Shown: positions 40,416-52,971, counted from the stretch's first letter. The stretch: DNA of 64,000 nt from Haliclona indistincta (GCA_964017065.1 OZ024787.1:2802482-2866481), one strand, 5' to 3'. Notes: a model not told the origin generated them from the letters alone. Numbers and translations are program-made.

Positions 40416-41935
40416 TTAGATGTAAATCACATCATAAATTAAATGACGAATCAATGCAAACAGCATGCAACTACGGGATTTAGAATATGCCATATACTAG
40501 AATTGCCGAGCGCCTTAGCGCGAGGCAAATAATCGCGACGGTGTGCGGGGGACTGGAGCGTCGTGCGTTTTCTCAGCAATGTTAATATGTATGTATGTAT
40601 ATTTAGATCGATGTCACGCTTAGGAATGCTAATCAGGGTTACGGCGAGGGCTCATACTACGTATTATACTGCGGGGTCACGGGATCGCTGAACCCGGTTG
40701 CGTATGAGATAACAACTTGTGGGCTGAGACCATGGCGGAATAGATCCCAGAGTCTACTCCTGACAGAGCCAAGTGGCTAGCTCAGCTCAGGAAGCCGGAG
40801 AAAACAGAGCAGCGGCCTGAGTCTAAAGCCACAAAAGAAGCAAGGCACGCCATCAGCAGTACTACTAGCAATACACGGAACCGGCATTGACTCTTAGGTC
40901 GTCTGACACGAGTCCACGAGGCTGAAAACAGGAAGCTAGCTCGCTGTATCTGTACCTGCCGGCCGTCTGCTGTCGAGCCCACCCCCAAATTTAGCTGGTC
41001 AATTATAACTACTTAATAAACTCAGCGCGAGGCATTCATGCGTATTCGTAACTCCTAGTAAATTATATATACATCCTGAGCTCATGATGTGTATTTTGGT
41101 TACCAAGGTGCTCTCATAGTTGCATGCCTATGATTCGTCATCTAAGGAATAGGATCAATATTATCTACCTGCCTTTATTGTAGTTAGCAACCTGCGGCCA
41201 AGGTTAAGGCTGGATATCACCCCGAAGCAAAGCCGAGGGCTGCTATCCCACCAGTAACACCTGAAACCAAGGCCAAAGGTCGCAATAGAGCACAGTAGGC
41301 AAGTCTAGTCATGATATCATAGTTATAGAGCTGGCAGCTCCTTTGCCAGAATTAATGATGTTATAAGTATGCATGGGATAAGTATAGGTTAACCCATGGG
41401 TTAACTATTTTGTAGCTCAGAAAGCTCTAAGATCCAACAGCAAGACTGGCTTTCTGCACACTTTCGTTCGTTTACTAACCTGAATAAGCCAACTTTGTCG
41501 AGTACGCGAGTGATCATTGGTTGACCGCCCGAAGAACTGACAGCAACCGTAAGCCTCGCGTGTGGGTCCTGCAGTTTAGTTGTAGCCTTTTCAGCTTAAC
41601 AAACCTAGGTTGCAGTAGTTTGTCCAGCCATTCCGTGACCGGCGTCGTTCGTCACTGTCAAACGGTCCCGGCGTTTGTCTCGAGTAACGCGTTCTTTGCT
41701 AAGCTTGAGCTTGGCCCTGCCGACGAGCTTGGTTGATGCTCCAAACTTAGTCGTGCTTTTAGATGCTGCAAATAGTTCCCTTTACATGATTATGGCTGGT
41801 TTATTTTGTTGTCCACAAGTTCAAGACGCCATTTTTTTCGCACTATTTGAGTCCCACAAGTGTCATGAAACTTTAGTGCTATAAAATCACCGCAATCTCT
41901 TCAAAGGCAATTTCGGCTTCACTCTCTGTGAAGCC
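40416..41935. other. 1.5 kb without recognisable gene
   Basis: Short frames at 40782-40988 and 41521-41884 lack domains and splice context. I see no repeat shared with the rest of the window. Confidence 0.45.
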
Positions 41936-41939
41936 AGCC

Positions 41940-42175
41940 TCTCCTCCTTTCGCACGGAGGGGTAAGTGGGAGGTAACTTTTTGAAGTCAGCTGACTTCCT
42001 GGAGGATATATATATTCCCCAGGAAGTGAGCGTGACTTCCTGGGCGATATATATATCCCCCAGGAAGTAGAACTACTTCCTGAGGGATATAAGTATTGCC
42101 CTGAAATCCGCAGTGGTATGGGATATATTCCACTAGCGGTGCCTTTGATCTTAGAGCTTCCTGAGCTACAAATAA
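41940..42175. repeat. Tandem palindromic repeat (acttcctgg / ccaggaagt)
   Basis: Four alternating motifs (acttcctgg, gatatatatat, ccaggaagt) form stacked hairpins ending in ccactagcggtgcctttga. Similar in plan and end sequence to 11240-11415. Confidence 0.6.
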
Positions 42176-42520
42176 TATTAGTATTATAGCTACAAACATG
42201 TAGTGCACAAGCATCATTCACACAGATCATACAAGCATCAAACATGTTAGTATGCCTTACTAGATTCAGGGAGGGGTGGTGAAGCCATATCAGAGAGTTT
42301 AGTACTGCAAGGAGAAATAAGCGGGTGATCTTTAAATAGAAAGTCTCATAATTATATTGCTACAAACATCCATCAGCCAGATGGACCACTTCATTGACAC
42401 AAACTGAGAGTCACCATGCGCACACATTGCATCACCCCCAACATAAAAATATAGTGAGGAAGCAGCCCTGAAGTACTTTCAAAGTCTAGGAGCCTATTAC
42501 AAACTTTGTGTGGCATCATA

Positions 42521-42874
42521 CAGTACCGCTCACGAGTAAGTGGACCAACACCCGCGGGAGACTCGCAGGCAACCCGGGGGTAATTTTGTCTTGCCCGCGG
42601 AACCGTGTATCATTAACCGCGGGTAGATGCGAATACAGAGTGCATCACGCGCTGGTGCGGATATGTGAGAGCACTGTAATGCTCGCGAAAGTCACACAAC
42701 GACAACGTGAGTCTGCCTAGCTATCTAGCGGGGCGCGAGTGCATGCAAGGCTGCGTGAGGGCCGCGGGTTAGTGTGGTGCGGGCAGCGGGTACACGTTCA
42801 CGGATCCGCGGAAACCCCCGAGTTACGCGCGGTTAGCCCGCGGGTTTGAGTACACTTACTCGTGAGCGGTACTG
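42521..42874 (+). mobile_element. Family T MITE copy 4
   Basis: A 354-bp copy with TA at 42519-42520 and 42875-42876, same orientation as copies 1 and 2. Confidence 0.92.
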
Positions 42875-43209
42875 TACATGCACACATATCCAACAATATA
42901 GAGTGTGAAAGGCGCTAGCTATCTCGTAACCACTTTCACGCATACCTAACATGTATAATGAAGGTAGTTCACCAGCCTCAACGTGCTTCGAACTTGACTA
43001 CATGCGTCTAGTACTCGTCTTGGTATGAATTCGATTTATTTGATAATGACGTCATTGAAATTATCTGTCGCGGAAAGTTATAAAGAACTGTAGCTAGACT
43101 AAAGGTGCTCGTTCTCAGGTAAAACTTTAACCAGGACTTCTCTTCAGGTAGGTAAGCATGCTAGCAATGTGAAAAGGCATGTTTTGAGAATCAAGTTTTC
43201 ATAGTGGGA

Positions 43210-43690
43210 ACCCTATCTTGATTTTCGTCGTCGAGCAAGCAATCCCGGCGACTTTCATGGATTTCCTACAAGCGCTTCAGATTCCCTCAGAGATAGTTAA
43301 AATGCAGTAGAAATGTATACATGGTTTCGCGACAGAGGCGTGATGGAATGTTCGCGCTGAATATAATGAGAAAAACGCGCTATGACGAGGTGACCGCCTA
43401 CTGGTGAACAGGGTCCACGGATGAAATTCGAGAACGTATGCGAAGCTGACAGTAGATCAGTATATTACCGCGAAATTCATCCGTGGACCCTGTCCACCAG
43501 TAGGCGGTCACCTCGTCATAGCGCGTTTTTCTCATTATATTCAGCGCGAACATTCCACCACGCCTCTGTCGCGAAACCATGTATAACAGAAGAGAATATG
43601 TGCGAAACTAATTTTCACACACGAGTAGCCGCCATCTTAATTCGAGGTAATCCCTACATATCATAGCCTATCGGCAATGATAATAGTGGA
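43210..43690. repeat. Dispersed repeat copy containing a palindromic MITE
   Basis: Outside the MITE (43320-43581), the sequence is about 85-90% like the reverse complement of 49345-49565, from cttgattttcgtcgtc to cggcaatgataat. Non-coding. Confidence 0.8.
43320..43581. mobile_element. 262-bp palindromic MITE, TATA target duplication
   Basis: Arms of about 115 bp begin CATGGTTTCGCGACAGAGGC, with a 35-bp loop. TATA lies on both sides (43316-43319, 43582-43585). The related repeat at 49345-49565 has a single TATA at this position (49439-49442), giving the empty site. Confidence 0.93.
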
Positions 43691-43849
43691 TCAATACTAC
43701 TGCGAAATTGCTTGTGCAAGCCTTCGAGTACTGATAGAACGGCAGAGCAAAATTCTCACCTTTTCGGAGACTGCAATCTTATTTGATAGATCGGCTGTTG
43801 TACATGGACCTTCACACGAATAAATTTATCGGCACTACCAGCACGAAGC

Positions 43850-44435
43850 CAGGAACCCATAAGAGGAAGGAGCGTTCAGCCGCGATTTAGCCAAATGTAA
43901 ACTCCGCCGCGCGCTGCGCGCGCCGCATTATGATGACGTTTACTATCACCAGAGCGAGGAGAGTGACGTAGTAGTTTAGCACACGCCCAGCAAAGTAGTC
44001 AAAGTCGATAGAGTCTCTTGCAGCTACTTGGAGGGAACAGAATCATCTGGATAGGCTGAACGGTGGTCACTGAGTACTGTGGGTACTGTGCGCTCGATTG
44101 ATGCCATCTGTTCAGCACGTGGATCGTGGGCGCGACCATTTCTACAAGCACAGAACGAGTGCCGTCTCGCTTACTTGATTGTGCGTTTTACGAGTAACAA
44201 GCTCCTGTTTCATGCTGTCTTACGTGCAACATGGTCACAGCCTTCTCTGTATGCTGCTGGTAAAAAGCTGTTCATGACGTAAAAGCTGCCCGTTGGCTAG
44301 TGGCCGCATGCAACTTTCATATAGGGAAGTTTTTTGACGCGCATGGTGGCGGAGTTTACGTTTGGCTATTACTACACGGGCGATTGGAGTTGAATGCTCC
44401 TTCCTCTTATGGGCTCCTGATGAAGCTAAGGGGCG
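43850..44435. repeat. TIR element with about 75-bp imperfect arms
   Basis: Left cccataagaggaaggagcgttc...gtaaactccgcc pairs with right ggcggagtttacgtttggc...ctccttcctcttatggg. No open frame with a domain lies between. From 44440 to 45115 I see no feature. Confidence 0.65.
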
Positions 44436-45117
44436 TCTTTTACTTTAGCCCCCCAGGAACTCTGTGTGGGTTAGTCAATTCGCACCTACGACGCGTAAAC
44501 TGGCCCACCCACGCAACTGCCTAAGCCAAAGCTTTGCGCCTTGCAAAGCACACGGCTGGCCTGTACATTTACACCTAAGCTACAGTCCTATCTAAATGCA
44601 CGCAACAAGCCTGGCTTTTGTCAGTGTGCTGAAGAAATGGCGCAAGTACAGATTGGTCAGATCACTCATCTCCCGACGCTATGGTCAACAACCAGTTTTC
44701 CGCCATCGTCAACAACCAGTTCTACGTAGCTACTTCGATCTATGCAAGGAAATAGTAGACGTTGGTTCGACAATCAGTTGGTGCTAACAAAGAAAGCTGT
44801 TGGCCGACAAGAAAGCATGTCCAGCCTGCAGCCGTGTCATGCATCTCGTATGAGGGTTTTAATGCAGCGTTAACAAATCTTAACTACCAGCAATTCAAAA
44901 GTTCTCTCCTAAACCTTGTCCTTCCAGAGGGTCCGATATCCTGCCATGTTGTCCCACGCCCATCTCACGTGACTTAAAGCCATATGAATCAGGGTGTTCA
45001 GTAAGAATAGAGGATCATGATGATACATGCAACATGCCAGTAGGATCTTACTTACTGAGATATGAAGCAAAATGTGCAAAAACTATTTTTTACTCTCGAA
45101 ACTGTAGTAAATAAATT

Positions 45118-45323
45118 AGGGAGGCACGGTATCTATGACGGTAATGCCTCCCTATGTAGGGTTGAACGAGAAAACAAGATGGCGGCTACATACAATGTAT
45201 TCGCGTTCAAACGCTGATATTTCGCCTGGTGATGAATTTTATACGTCCAAAGACACTTAGATCTGCTCTCTGGCGTTGCCCCATCTTACAGTAGAAAGGA
45301 GATTGCTCGAAATTGTTACTAAA
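45118..45323 (+). repeat. Dispersed repeat D, copy 1
   Basis: Matches 54120-54315 (cctatgtagggttgaacgag, aagatggcggctacatac, gcgttgccccatcttacagtag) at about 90% by eye. Both copies end at the start of another repeat. Confidence 0.8.
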
Positions 45324-45326
45324 GTA

Positions 45327-46292
45327 GGGTCTCCAATGAAAAATTGACAGTCACAGATTCAGCGGGCTTGCATCTCGGTGTGTAGAGTAGTTTAACCCGA
45401 ACATAAAACGGACAAACAGAGAAGCGCCAAGTCCTTCCTTTTTGCAGGAAAAGAATAAAAACACTCGAAATAACTGGGTGGAGCTAGCCAATCGTAAGTA
45501 AATACTTTTTGTTCAAACTGCATTCAGCGCCAAAGCTTGGTTTTGTTGGTAAGGATGCACAGGATCATGCTGTCAAGATTTCCAAGCTCTTCGAGGTCGC
45601 GGCGATCTTTATGCGCTGTTTCCAAGCCATACATTGAAAGAGGGCGGGGCCCCAAGACGATCACGAAAATAGACTTAGGACTCCAGCGCTTTTGTAAATT
45701 GTGCTGTAGCAACCCTAATGTAGATTTTGTTTAGTTAGGTATCAATACATCTGTACAGCGAGTTTTATGGAGTTCATATACTTCCTTCCATCTGGCTCAA
45801 AATTTTTCTGTTTTATTTTAGAGCCAGATGGAAGGAAGTGTATGAACTTCATAAAACTCGCTGTGCAGATGTATTGATACCTAACTAAGCAAAATCTGCA
45901 TTAGGGTTGCTACAGCACAATTTACAAAAGCGCTGGAGTCCTAAGTCTATTTTCGTGATCGTTTTGGGGCCCCGCCCTCTTTCAATGTATGGCTTAGAAA
46001 CAGCGCATAGGGATCGCCGCGACCTCGAAGAGCTTGGAAATCTTGACAGCATGATCCTGTTCATCCTTACCAACAAAACAAAGCTTTGGTGCTGGATGCA
46101 GTTTGAACAAAAAGTATTTACTTACGATTGGCTAGCTCCACCCATTTATTTCGAGTGCTTTTATTTTTTCCTACAAAATGGAAGGACTTGGCGCTTCTCT
46201 CTTTGTCCGTTTTATGTTCGGGTCAAACTACTCTACACACCGAGATGCAATCCCGATGAATCTGTGACTGTCAATTTTTTCATTGGAGACCC
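45327..46292. mobile_element. 966-bp foldback element, TA flanks
   Basis: Two arms of about 470 bp are almost exact reverse complements, with a loop of about 20 bp near 45805. Ends GGGTCTCCAATG...CATTGGAGACCC are flanked by TA. Each arm shows the same fortuitous open frame read in opposite directions; I do not call a gene. Confidence 0.9.
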
Positions 46293-46298
46293 TAACTG

Positions 46299-46640
46299 AA
46301 GTGACGAACCTGGAAACGGTGAAAATCGACATTCGTCATCTTCGTTTTCTTCTTCTTCTTTCTTCAACTCGCCTAGCGTCTTTACACGAGCAATGACGAG
46401 ACCAAAACACCCACGAACAGTTGTGAAATTCTCCTGGCATGTGCCTTTTGAACTTAGTTTTTAGCGAAACGGCGATATAAATTCCGCGATTTCTCGATCG
46501 TGATCCATTGTCAGCTAAGTGTTAGACGCCATTAATGTGATTGCGCAATACGCACGTGACCAAGCAGTGGTTAGTGCACGTGACCGAGCACTAGCTTGAG
46601 TATCTCCACGCCGTATGGTTCACGGAGAACGCATAGACTA
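46299..46640 (+). repeat. Dispersed repeat R, copy 1 (uninterrupted)
   Basis: Starts tgacgaacctggaaacggtg and includes a (TTC)n run, caatgacgagaccaaaacacc and ttgtcagctaagtgttagacgcc. The second copy at 55955-56940 carries a 611-bp insertion, so this is its empty-site reference. Confidence 0.85.
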
Positions 46641-46791
46641 TCTGTATGTATCGATGTCAGAGAAAATTTTATTTTCACTAGAACTAATCTAACACTACGT
46701 ACGTGTGAAAGAGCTAGTTCAAAGCTTTAAAATGATATACGATGATGCATAGTTGCGTTACTGCAACATAGAATAAATCGCGCGAACAATA

Positions 46792-47633
46792 GACCTTTTT
46801 ACCCTGAGAGCTGGAATGTTGCGGTAATTAACGTGACGTCACGGCTGGAGTACATTCTTCCGCCATTTTGTTACGTTAATACATTGTGGCAATGGGAAAA
46901 CAGCGTTTTGCGTAACTGTGTAGCTCTGCAACGCGGCCGAATATTCTAATTCTACTGATATCCATGGAAAGTTGGAAACTTGCTCTACACAACCCTGAAG
47001 AAAACGAGCAGCAAACTCATCCAGACGCCGGGTTACAATGCTGGCAAACAAGTAGGTGGCGGTCGTAATAATGGCTGTTTGCTAGCACGCACAGCTGATA
47101 TCACAGTCATTGCCGTTTGTTAACTAGTGTGTTGTCATGGCTGGATAGTATTTGATTTGAATGGACGACGATTAGGACTACAAGTTCGATAACATGTCCT
47201 CTTCAGATAGGTTAACCACACCTTTGCCGATTACAAGCACTGCCGTGTTTCAGTCGTCCATTCTATTGAAATACCATCCAGCCATGACAGCACACTGGTT
47301 AACAAACGGCAATGACTGTGATATCAGCTGTGCGTGCTAGCAAACAGCCATTATTACGACCGCCACCTACTTGTTTGCCAGCATTGTAACCCGGCGTCTG
47401 GATGAGTTTGCTGCTCGTTTTCTTCAGGGTTGTGTAGAGCAAGTTTTCAACTTTCCATGGATATCAGTAGAATTAGAATATTCGGCCGCGTTGCAGAGCT
47501 ACACAGTTACGCAAAACGCTGTTTTTCCCATTGCCACAATGTACTAACGTAACAAAATGGCGGAAGAATGTACTCCAGTCGTGACGTCAATTATCTGATT
47601 ATTGCATTCTTTAGCTCTCTGGGTAAAAAGGTC
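46792..47633. mobile_element. 842-bp foldback element, TA flanks
   Basis: Arms of about 400 bp start GACCTTTTTACCC and end GGGTAAAAAGGTC, with near-perfect complementarity through a 30-bp centre at about 47210. TA lies on both sides. No gene. Confidence 0.88.
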
Positions 47634-47639
47634 TATTGC

Positions 47640-48239
47640 CTAGGAATCTCCGAAACTTCCTGTGTAAATCAACGTGACGTCATGGCACGCCCATTTAATT
47701 ACGTACACTTATGGCCCCTTTGTGGATAGCTATTGCTGCGCTAAGCATACGATCCAGGCAGCCACTTTTTTCTGCTGAGAGAGTATACCTACTAGCATCC
47801 TTGTGACCCTCAACAGAAGAACTAACAGCTTATTTGTTTGATGTTCGATGCATGCAAACTAAACAAGCCGATAGAGAAAATATATAACAGGTTTATCTTT
47901 AATTACACTAGATTCCACGAAGAAACTTTGCTAAAATTTAGGCATAACGTGTTTACTTGTCCTGGGAATGGCAAAATCAGCGCTACAGTGGCTGCTAGAG
48001 AAGCGACCGCACATTTTCAAAAGTATTGCGATTATTGACAATGATATTGCACATGGAGATATTAATTCTAGAACGTATGATTTTACAAAGAAACAGTAAC
48101 AAAATTCAGCTTTAGCATGTTAACTTGCCCTATGAACGATCAAACAGCGTGTATGTTGTTCACTGCAGATGCGATAGCTGTGTGCCATCGACTTAATCAA
48201 TTTATACGGAGAAAATATTTTCAAAAATATACGGTTTCT
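47640..48239. other. Spacer without recognisable gene before the assembly gap
   Basis: Short frames only. Confidence 0.5.
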
Positions 48240-48439
48240 NNNNNNNNNNNNNNNNNNNNNNNNNNNNNNNNNNNNNNNNNNNNNNNNNNNNNNNNNNNNN
48301 NNNNNNNNNNNNNNNNNNNNNNNNNNNNNNNNNNNNNNNNNNNNNNNNNNNNNNNNNNNNNNNNNNNNNNNNNNNNNNNNNNNNNNNNNNNNNNNNNNNN
48401 NNNNNNNNNNNNNNNNNNNNNNNNNNNNNNNNNNNNNNN
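48240..48439. other. Assembly gap (200 N)
   Basis: Two hundred Ns, probably a fixed-size placeholder, so true length is unknown. The first bases after it, tgggcggggctcgtatgca, also occur at about 57018-57040. Confidence 1.
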
Positions 48440-48532
48440 GTGGGCGGGGCTCGTATGCACTGCATTTTTTTGGAATAATAACCACGTACACACGTGAGCA
48501 AAGACAATAATTATAATGAATGAATAAGTAAT

Positions 48533-49225
48533 AATTGGGGCGAGCCTGAGCGAGCCCCACATTGATTGGCACAATGTCCCACGCGGCGGGGAATGTATCT
48601 ATCTATCAATCTATCTATCTGTCACGGGGTAGCGTTTGTCCTTTTCAATCCATATGGCGAGGCCCATACTGTAGTATTGTATGCGAGGCCCACGAGGGCA
48701 GCAATTGCTAGGCCCCGGGATTGCACGTTCTTTCATAACTACTTGACGTTCTTTCATAACTCGACTGCAAAATGGACGACTCGACGATTCGCCTTCCCAT
48801 CTCGCTTTTCCATGAATCATGATGCACCCGGCGCCCTCATCAGCGATACTGTGACTGACGCTGCAGCAAGAACCAGGCCGCTTTGGCGCGGGAGAGGAAG
48901 CGCAGACAGCGTGAACTTAAAGAAAGACACCACTGCTACTCGGCCCATAATTATAATCCCGCGCTGTATTACTCTCCAGAGCAAACAGACTTTCACACCT
49001 TCGTGAAAGGGCTAACAAAAGACTGTCTACAGAAACTGAAGAACATGGGTTATATAGTTATTGACTCAATGCTAAGACATGTCTTGCTTATGACTCCTCC
49101 TTTTTCCCGGAGTGACACTGTTAATCTATGGAACAAATAATACCTGCTGAGATTGTCTCCGCTTCATCCCTCTCTGTTTTCAAGAGAGATATTCGTGGCT
49201 ATCTATCTAATTTAATCTAGTAACT
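48533..49225 (+). repeat. LINE-tail repeat, copy 1
   Basis: About 690 bp. It starts aattggggcgagcctgagcg, has a (TCTA)n stretch and the frame MNHDAPGALISDTVTDAAA, and ends in a frame LWNK...PAEIVSASSLSVFKRDI plus a stop. The last segment is the typical C-terminal pattern of LINE reverse-transcriptase proteins, so this is a 3' remnant or a SINE-like derivative. It is frameshifted near 49137. Confidence 0.65.
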
Positions 49226-49344
49226 TATGATGTTTGTCTGTTCTTTTGGTTGGTACCGTTGAAGCTTTTTGCTACCGGTACAGCCATGCAAAATTGTCAT
49301 AGAAGAAAGTATTTAGAGAGAGCAGAATATTATATTTTAATTAT

Positions 49345-49565
49345 CATTGCCGATCGGCAATGATATGTAGAGATGACCTCGAACTAAGATGGCGGCTACT
49401 CATGTGTGAAAATGAGTTTTCGCACATATCTCTACTGTTATACATTTCTACTGCATTTTAACTATCTCTGAGGGAATCTGAAGTTCGAGCGCTTGTAGGA
49501 AGTCTATGAAAGTCACCGGGACTGCTTGCTTGACGACGAAAATCAAGATGGCGACTCTCAGAGAG
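49345..49565 (-). repeat. Dispersed repeat, empty-site partner of 43210-43690
   Basis: Reverse complement matches both flanks of the 43320-43581 MITE with a single TATA. From 49566 to 50450 there is a (CTTT)n run at about 49735-49760 and otherwise nothing recognised. Confidence 0.8.
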
Positions 49566-50452
49566 CCGTTGCCAGATCTTCGCTGTTTTAGCGTTTATCG
49601 AGAGTCCAGACACCTAGGATTGATCAGACGATTGTTCTGAGCATGAAAATACCTTTGGCGAAGCTGGCAGACGTTTCTAAAGTGGTAAACCGAAATCGCC
49701 GCCCACGCGAATTGTTCATCTTCCTTCTTCTTTCTTCTTTCTTTCTTTCTTTCTTCTTTCGGTAAGCCTATCGCTGTCCTGAGTTAACGAATGAGTACCA
49801 AACCTGCACCATCGCACGTGTATATATCTGGGGTAGTGCACTTACTTCTTAGATAGGCATAAAACACTACCAGAAGCGAGTAATCCTTGAAAAACATCGT
49901 TTTTGGACCGTTTTGGACTGTTACAGCAACTCCAATAATTAACCCTCTTGTCGCTGCTGATCATTGACTCCGCCCACATCAGTTTTGAAACTGAGCTCGG
50001 TTCTCGCTTTCTCTGGGCGCGCTTCAGCGCCCAAGCTAGAGCCTAGAGGTATGAACAAGCAGTATACTATGCCCTGGATAACACTGATCTGTCTATGCTG
50101 ACATCATGAGCCACGGCAGGCGCGAACCGGACGACGGTGATGCTACCCGATCTACTAGCTAGCTAGCCAGGCTACTAAAACACTACACGGCGTAAGCTGT
50201 ACCCATAGGACCCCTCTGCTGTTGACAACTGGACATTGGTCATTGTAAAAAGCTAGAAGCCTCTGTGATCGTGATATCGACATCAACATGCCGAAGCCAG
50301 CATGGTACTAGCTCACTGTTCGGACTAGGCTTCCAGCCATGATCATATGCATCATAGCTGAGCTGAGTTGTTAGTGATAAAAGCTAGCATAGAATACAGC
50401 TAATAAATTCAAACTGATAGTGATCAAAAAAGTAACAGGAACAAGTAAAGTA

Positions 50453-51150
50453 AAAAGTTTTAATAAAAAAAACTAAAAAGTGTAGGGATGACGCTTGCAA
50501 AAGTAAAGGAACAAGATGGGATGATGCTTGCAAAAGTAAAGGAACAAGATGGAAAAAAGTAAAGGAACAAGAGGGATGATGCTTGCAAAAGTAAAGGAAC
50601 AAGATGGGATGATGCTTGCAAAAGTGAAGTATGAAAAGTCCCAAGTATCCCTACATCAGCGGCTTGAAGGAGGACGCAGTCCGATGAAGTAACTGACGGT
50701 TGTAAACAACTAGAGGTTTCTGTGTTAGGAGGACGCAGTCCGATGAAGTAACTGATGGTTGTAAACAACTAGAGGTATCTGTGTTTGGAGGACGCAGTCC
50801 GATGAAATAACTGACGGTTGTAAACAACTAGAGGTATCTGTGGTTTGGAGGACGCAGTCCGATTAAGTAATTGACGGTTGTAAAAGGTATAGGAAGAGGA
50901 TTCCGCATTTGTCAGTTGCACGCCATCGCAGCAGGCCGCTGATGTAGGGATACTTGGGACTTTTCATACTTCACTTTTGCAAGCATCATCCCATCTTGTT
51001 CCTTTACTTTTGCAAGCATCATCCCTCTTGTTCCTTTACTTTTTTCCATCTTGTTCCTTTACTTTTGCAAGCATCATCCCATCTTGTTCCTTTACTTTTG
51101 CAAGCGTCATCCCTACACTTTTTAGTTTTTTTTTGTTAAAACTTTTTTAC
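50453..51150. repeat. Foldback 1 with CTACATCAG core
   Basis: Arms 50453-50663 and 50935-51150 are near-perfect reverse complements and themselves consist of tandem gggatgatgcttgcaaaagtaaaggaacaag-type units. At their inner edge both read ccctacatcagcgg (or complement). The 270-bp loop holds four copies of a 56-58 bp unit (ggaggacgcagtccgatgaa, then gtaactgacggttgtaaaca). Confidence 0.88.
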
Positions 51151-51309
51151 TTTACTTTATTAATACTAGCAACAACTTCTGACTCCAAAGGGATGGTTTT
51201 GGTTAATTATCAATGAAAGAACACTATAGAGGAAGATAGATAATAAATTGTTACTATTAATGAATTTTATTTATGTGCGAGGCAAATACATGCTGTAAGT
51301 ATACCTGCT

Positions 51310-52160
51310 TATATGTTACACACTAACAAGGCTAAATTATATCAATGCTCAGGCTCGCCCCTGCCATTCCATGAATGTACTAGTATATAATTGGGGCGAG
51401 CCTGAGCGAGCCACACATTGATTGGCACAATGGCCCACGCGGCGGGGAATGTATCTATCAATCTATCTATCTGTCACGGGGTAGCGTTTGTCCTTTTCAA
51501 TCCATATGGCGAGGCCCATACTGTAGTATTGTATGCGAGGCCCACGAGGGCGGCAATTGGGATTGCACGTTCTTTCATAACTACTTGACGTTCTTTCATA
51601 ACTCGACTGCAAAATGGCCGACTCGACGATTTGCCTTCCCATCTCGCTTTTCCATGAATCATGATGCACCCGGCGCCCTCATCAGCGATACTGTGACTGA
51701 CGCTGCAGCAAGAACCAGGTCTTTGGCGCGGGAGAGGAAGCGCAGACAGCGTGAACTTGAAGAGAGACACCACTGCTACTCGGCCCATATAATACCGCGC
51801 TGTATTTACTCTCCATTACAAATAATTGAGCAAACAGACTTTCACACCTTCGTGAAAGGGCTAACAAAAGACTGTCTACAGAAACTGGAGAACATAGGTT
51901 ATAGTTATTGACTCAATGCTAAGACATGTCTTGCTTATGACTCCTCCTTTTCCCCGGACACTGTTAAACTATGGAACAAATTACCTGCTGAGATTGTCTC
52001 CGCTTCATCCCTCTCTGTTTTCAAGAGAGATATTCGTGGCTATCTATCTAATTTAATCTAGTAACTTATGATGTTTGTCTTTTATATGTTACACACTAAC
52101 AAGGCTAAATTATATCAATGCTCAGGCTCGCCCCTGCCATTCCATGAATGTACTAGTATA
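51310..52160 (+). repeat. LINE-tail repeat, copy 2, between 80-bp direct repeats
   Basis: The same unit as 48533-49225, at 51390-52075. Here the LINE-like C-terminal frame (LWNKLPAEIVSASSLSVFKR) is open but offset from the upstream frame. It is bracketed by direct repeats 51310-51388 and 52081-52160 (tatatgttacacactaacaa through gaatgtactagtata). This suggests a tandem arrangement of one longer unit of about 770 bp. Confidence 0.75.
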
Positions 52161-52971
52161 TTAGTCAAGAGAGAGATGGGCCTCAGCAACAACCAGATCG
52201 GGAGAGAGATTATGCTGAGGCGAGTTGAGGGAAGAACGGGAGCCACGGATACAGGTAATCGCAGATCTTAAACGCAGTGTCTCCGGTCCCGGCAACGGGA
52301 TCGACCTTTCCATGGTTGCAGTCCCGGCAACGGGATTATAACAAAACTAAATCCTAAACCCAAGACCTTAAAACACTCCGCCTAACTGCGAAAAGCCAGG
52401 AGGGTCTTGGGCGGCTGCAGGATTTGATGTTAACCTGGGCATTATATTACGAATAATAGCAGGGGGTCTGGGGGGCGCAGCCCCCCAGAAGCTGGATGGT
52501 TTTGCATGTTTGTCGTGGCTCATTGTGGCTGTTTTTGCAACTTAATGTCATGATGATACTATAGGCCGTACACATGTAAAATTACAGTAAAATTAAGTGC
52601 CAGTAATAATGCCAACCTAAGTCACAGTCAGAGTCACTGTGCAGCTTCATCCTGAACAACTTGGCAGTGTTTTTTGGCTCTGATAGACATGTAATCAAGT
52701 AAAGAAGCCTGCTGCACACGTTTAGCCATAGTTAATTTTTATTGCACACGTGATAGGCATAGTTATAAAAACAGTTTTTATTAACCAGGATGTGTGGCTT
52801 TATTTAGAATCAACATGCAGACGATGGAACTGGGTAGTTACTCAGTTAGCCAGGCTACAGTGGTTAGAGCCCTGCTGCTAAATGACTGGAAAGGTAACTG
52901 GTCAGTCAGCTGCACTACCTGGGCATTGCCCGGGTGGGCCCGTCCCTGTAGCCGCCTATGTTAAACTAACT

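Noticed and set aside
45524..46299. Matching frames on both strands (62 and 130 codons)
   Set aside because: They are the two arms of the 45327-46292 foldback read in opposite directions; no domain.
48117..48574. Open frames across the N run
   Set aside because: They consist mainly of undetermined bases in an assembly gap.
50384..51139. Cys/His/Phe-rich frames (HFCKHHP-type)
   Set aside because: Translations of tandem units in the arms of foldback 1, mirrored on both strands.
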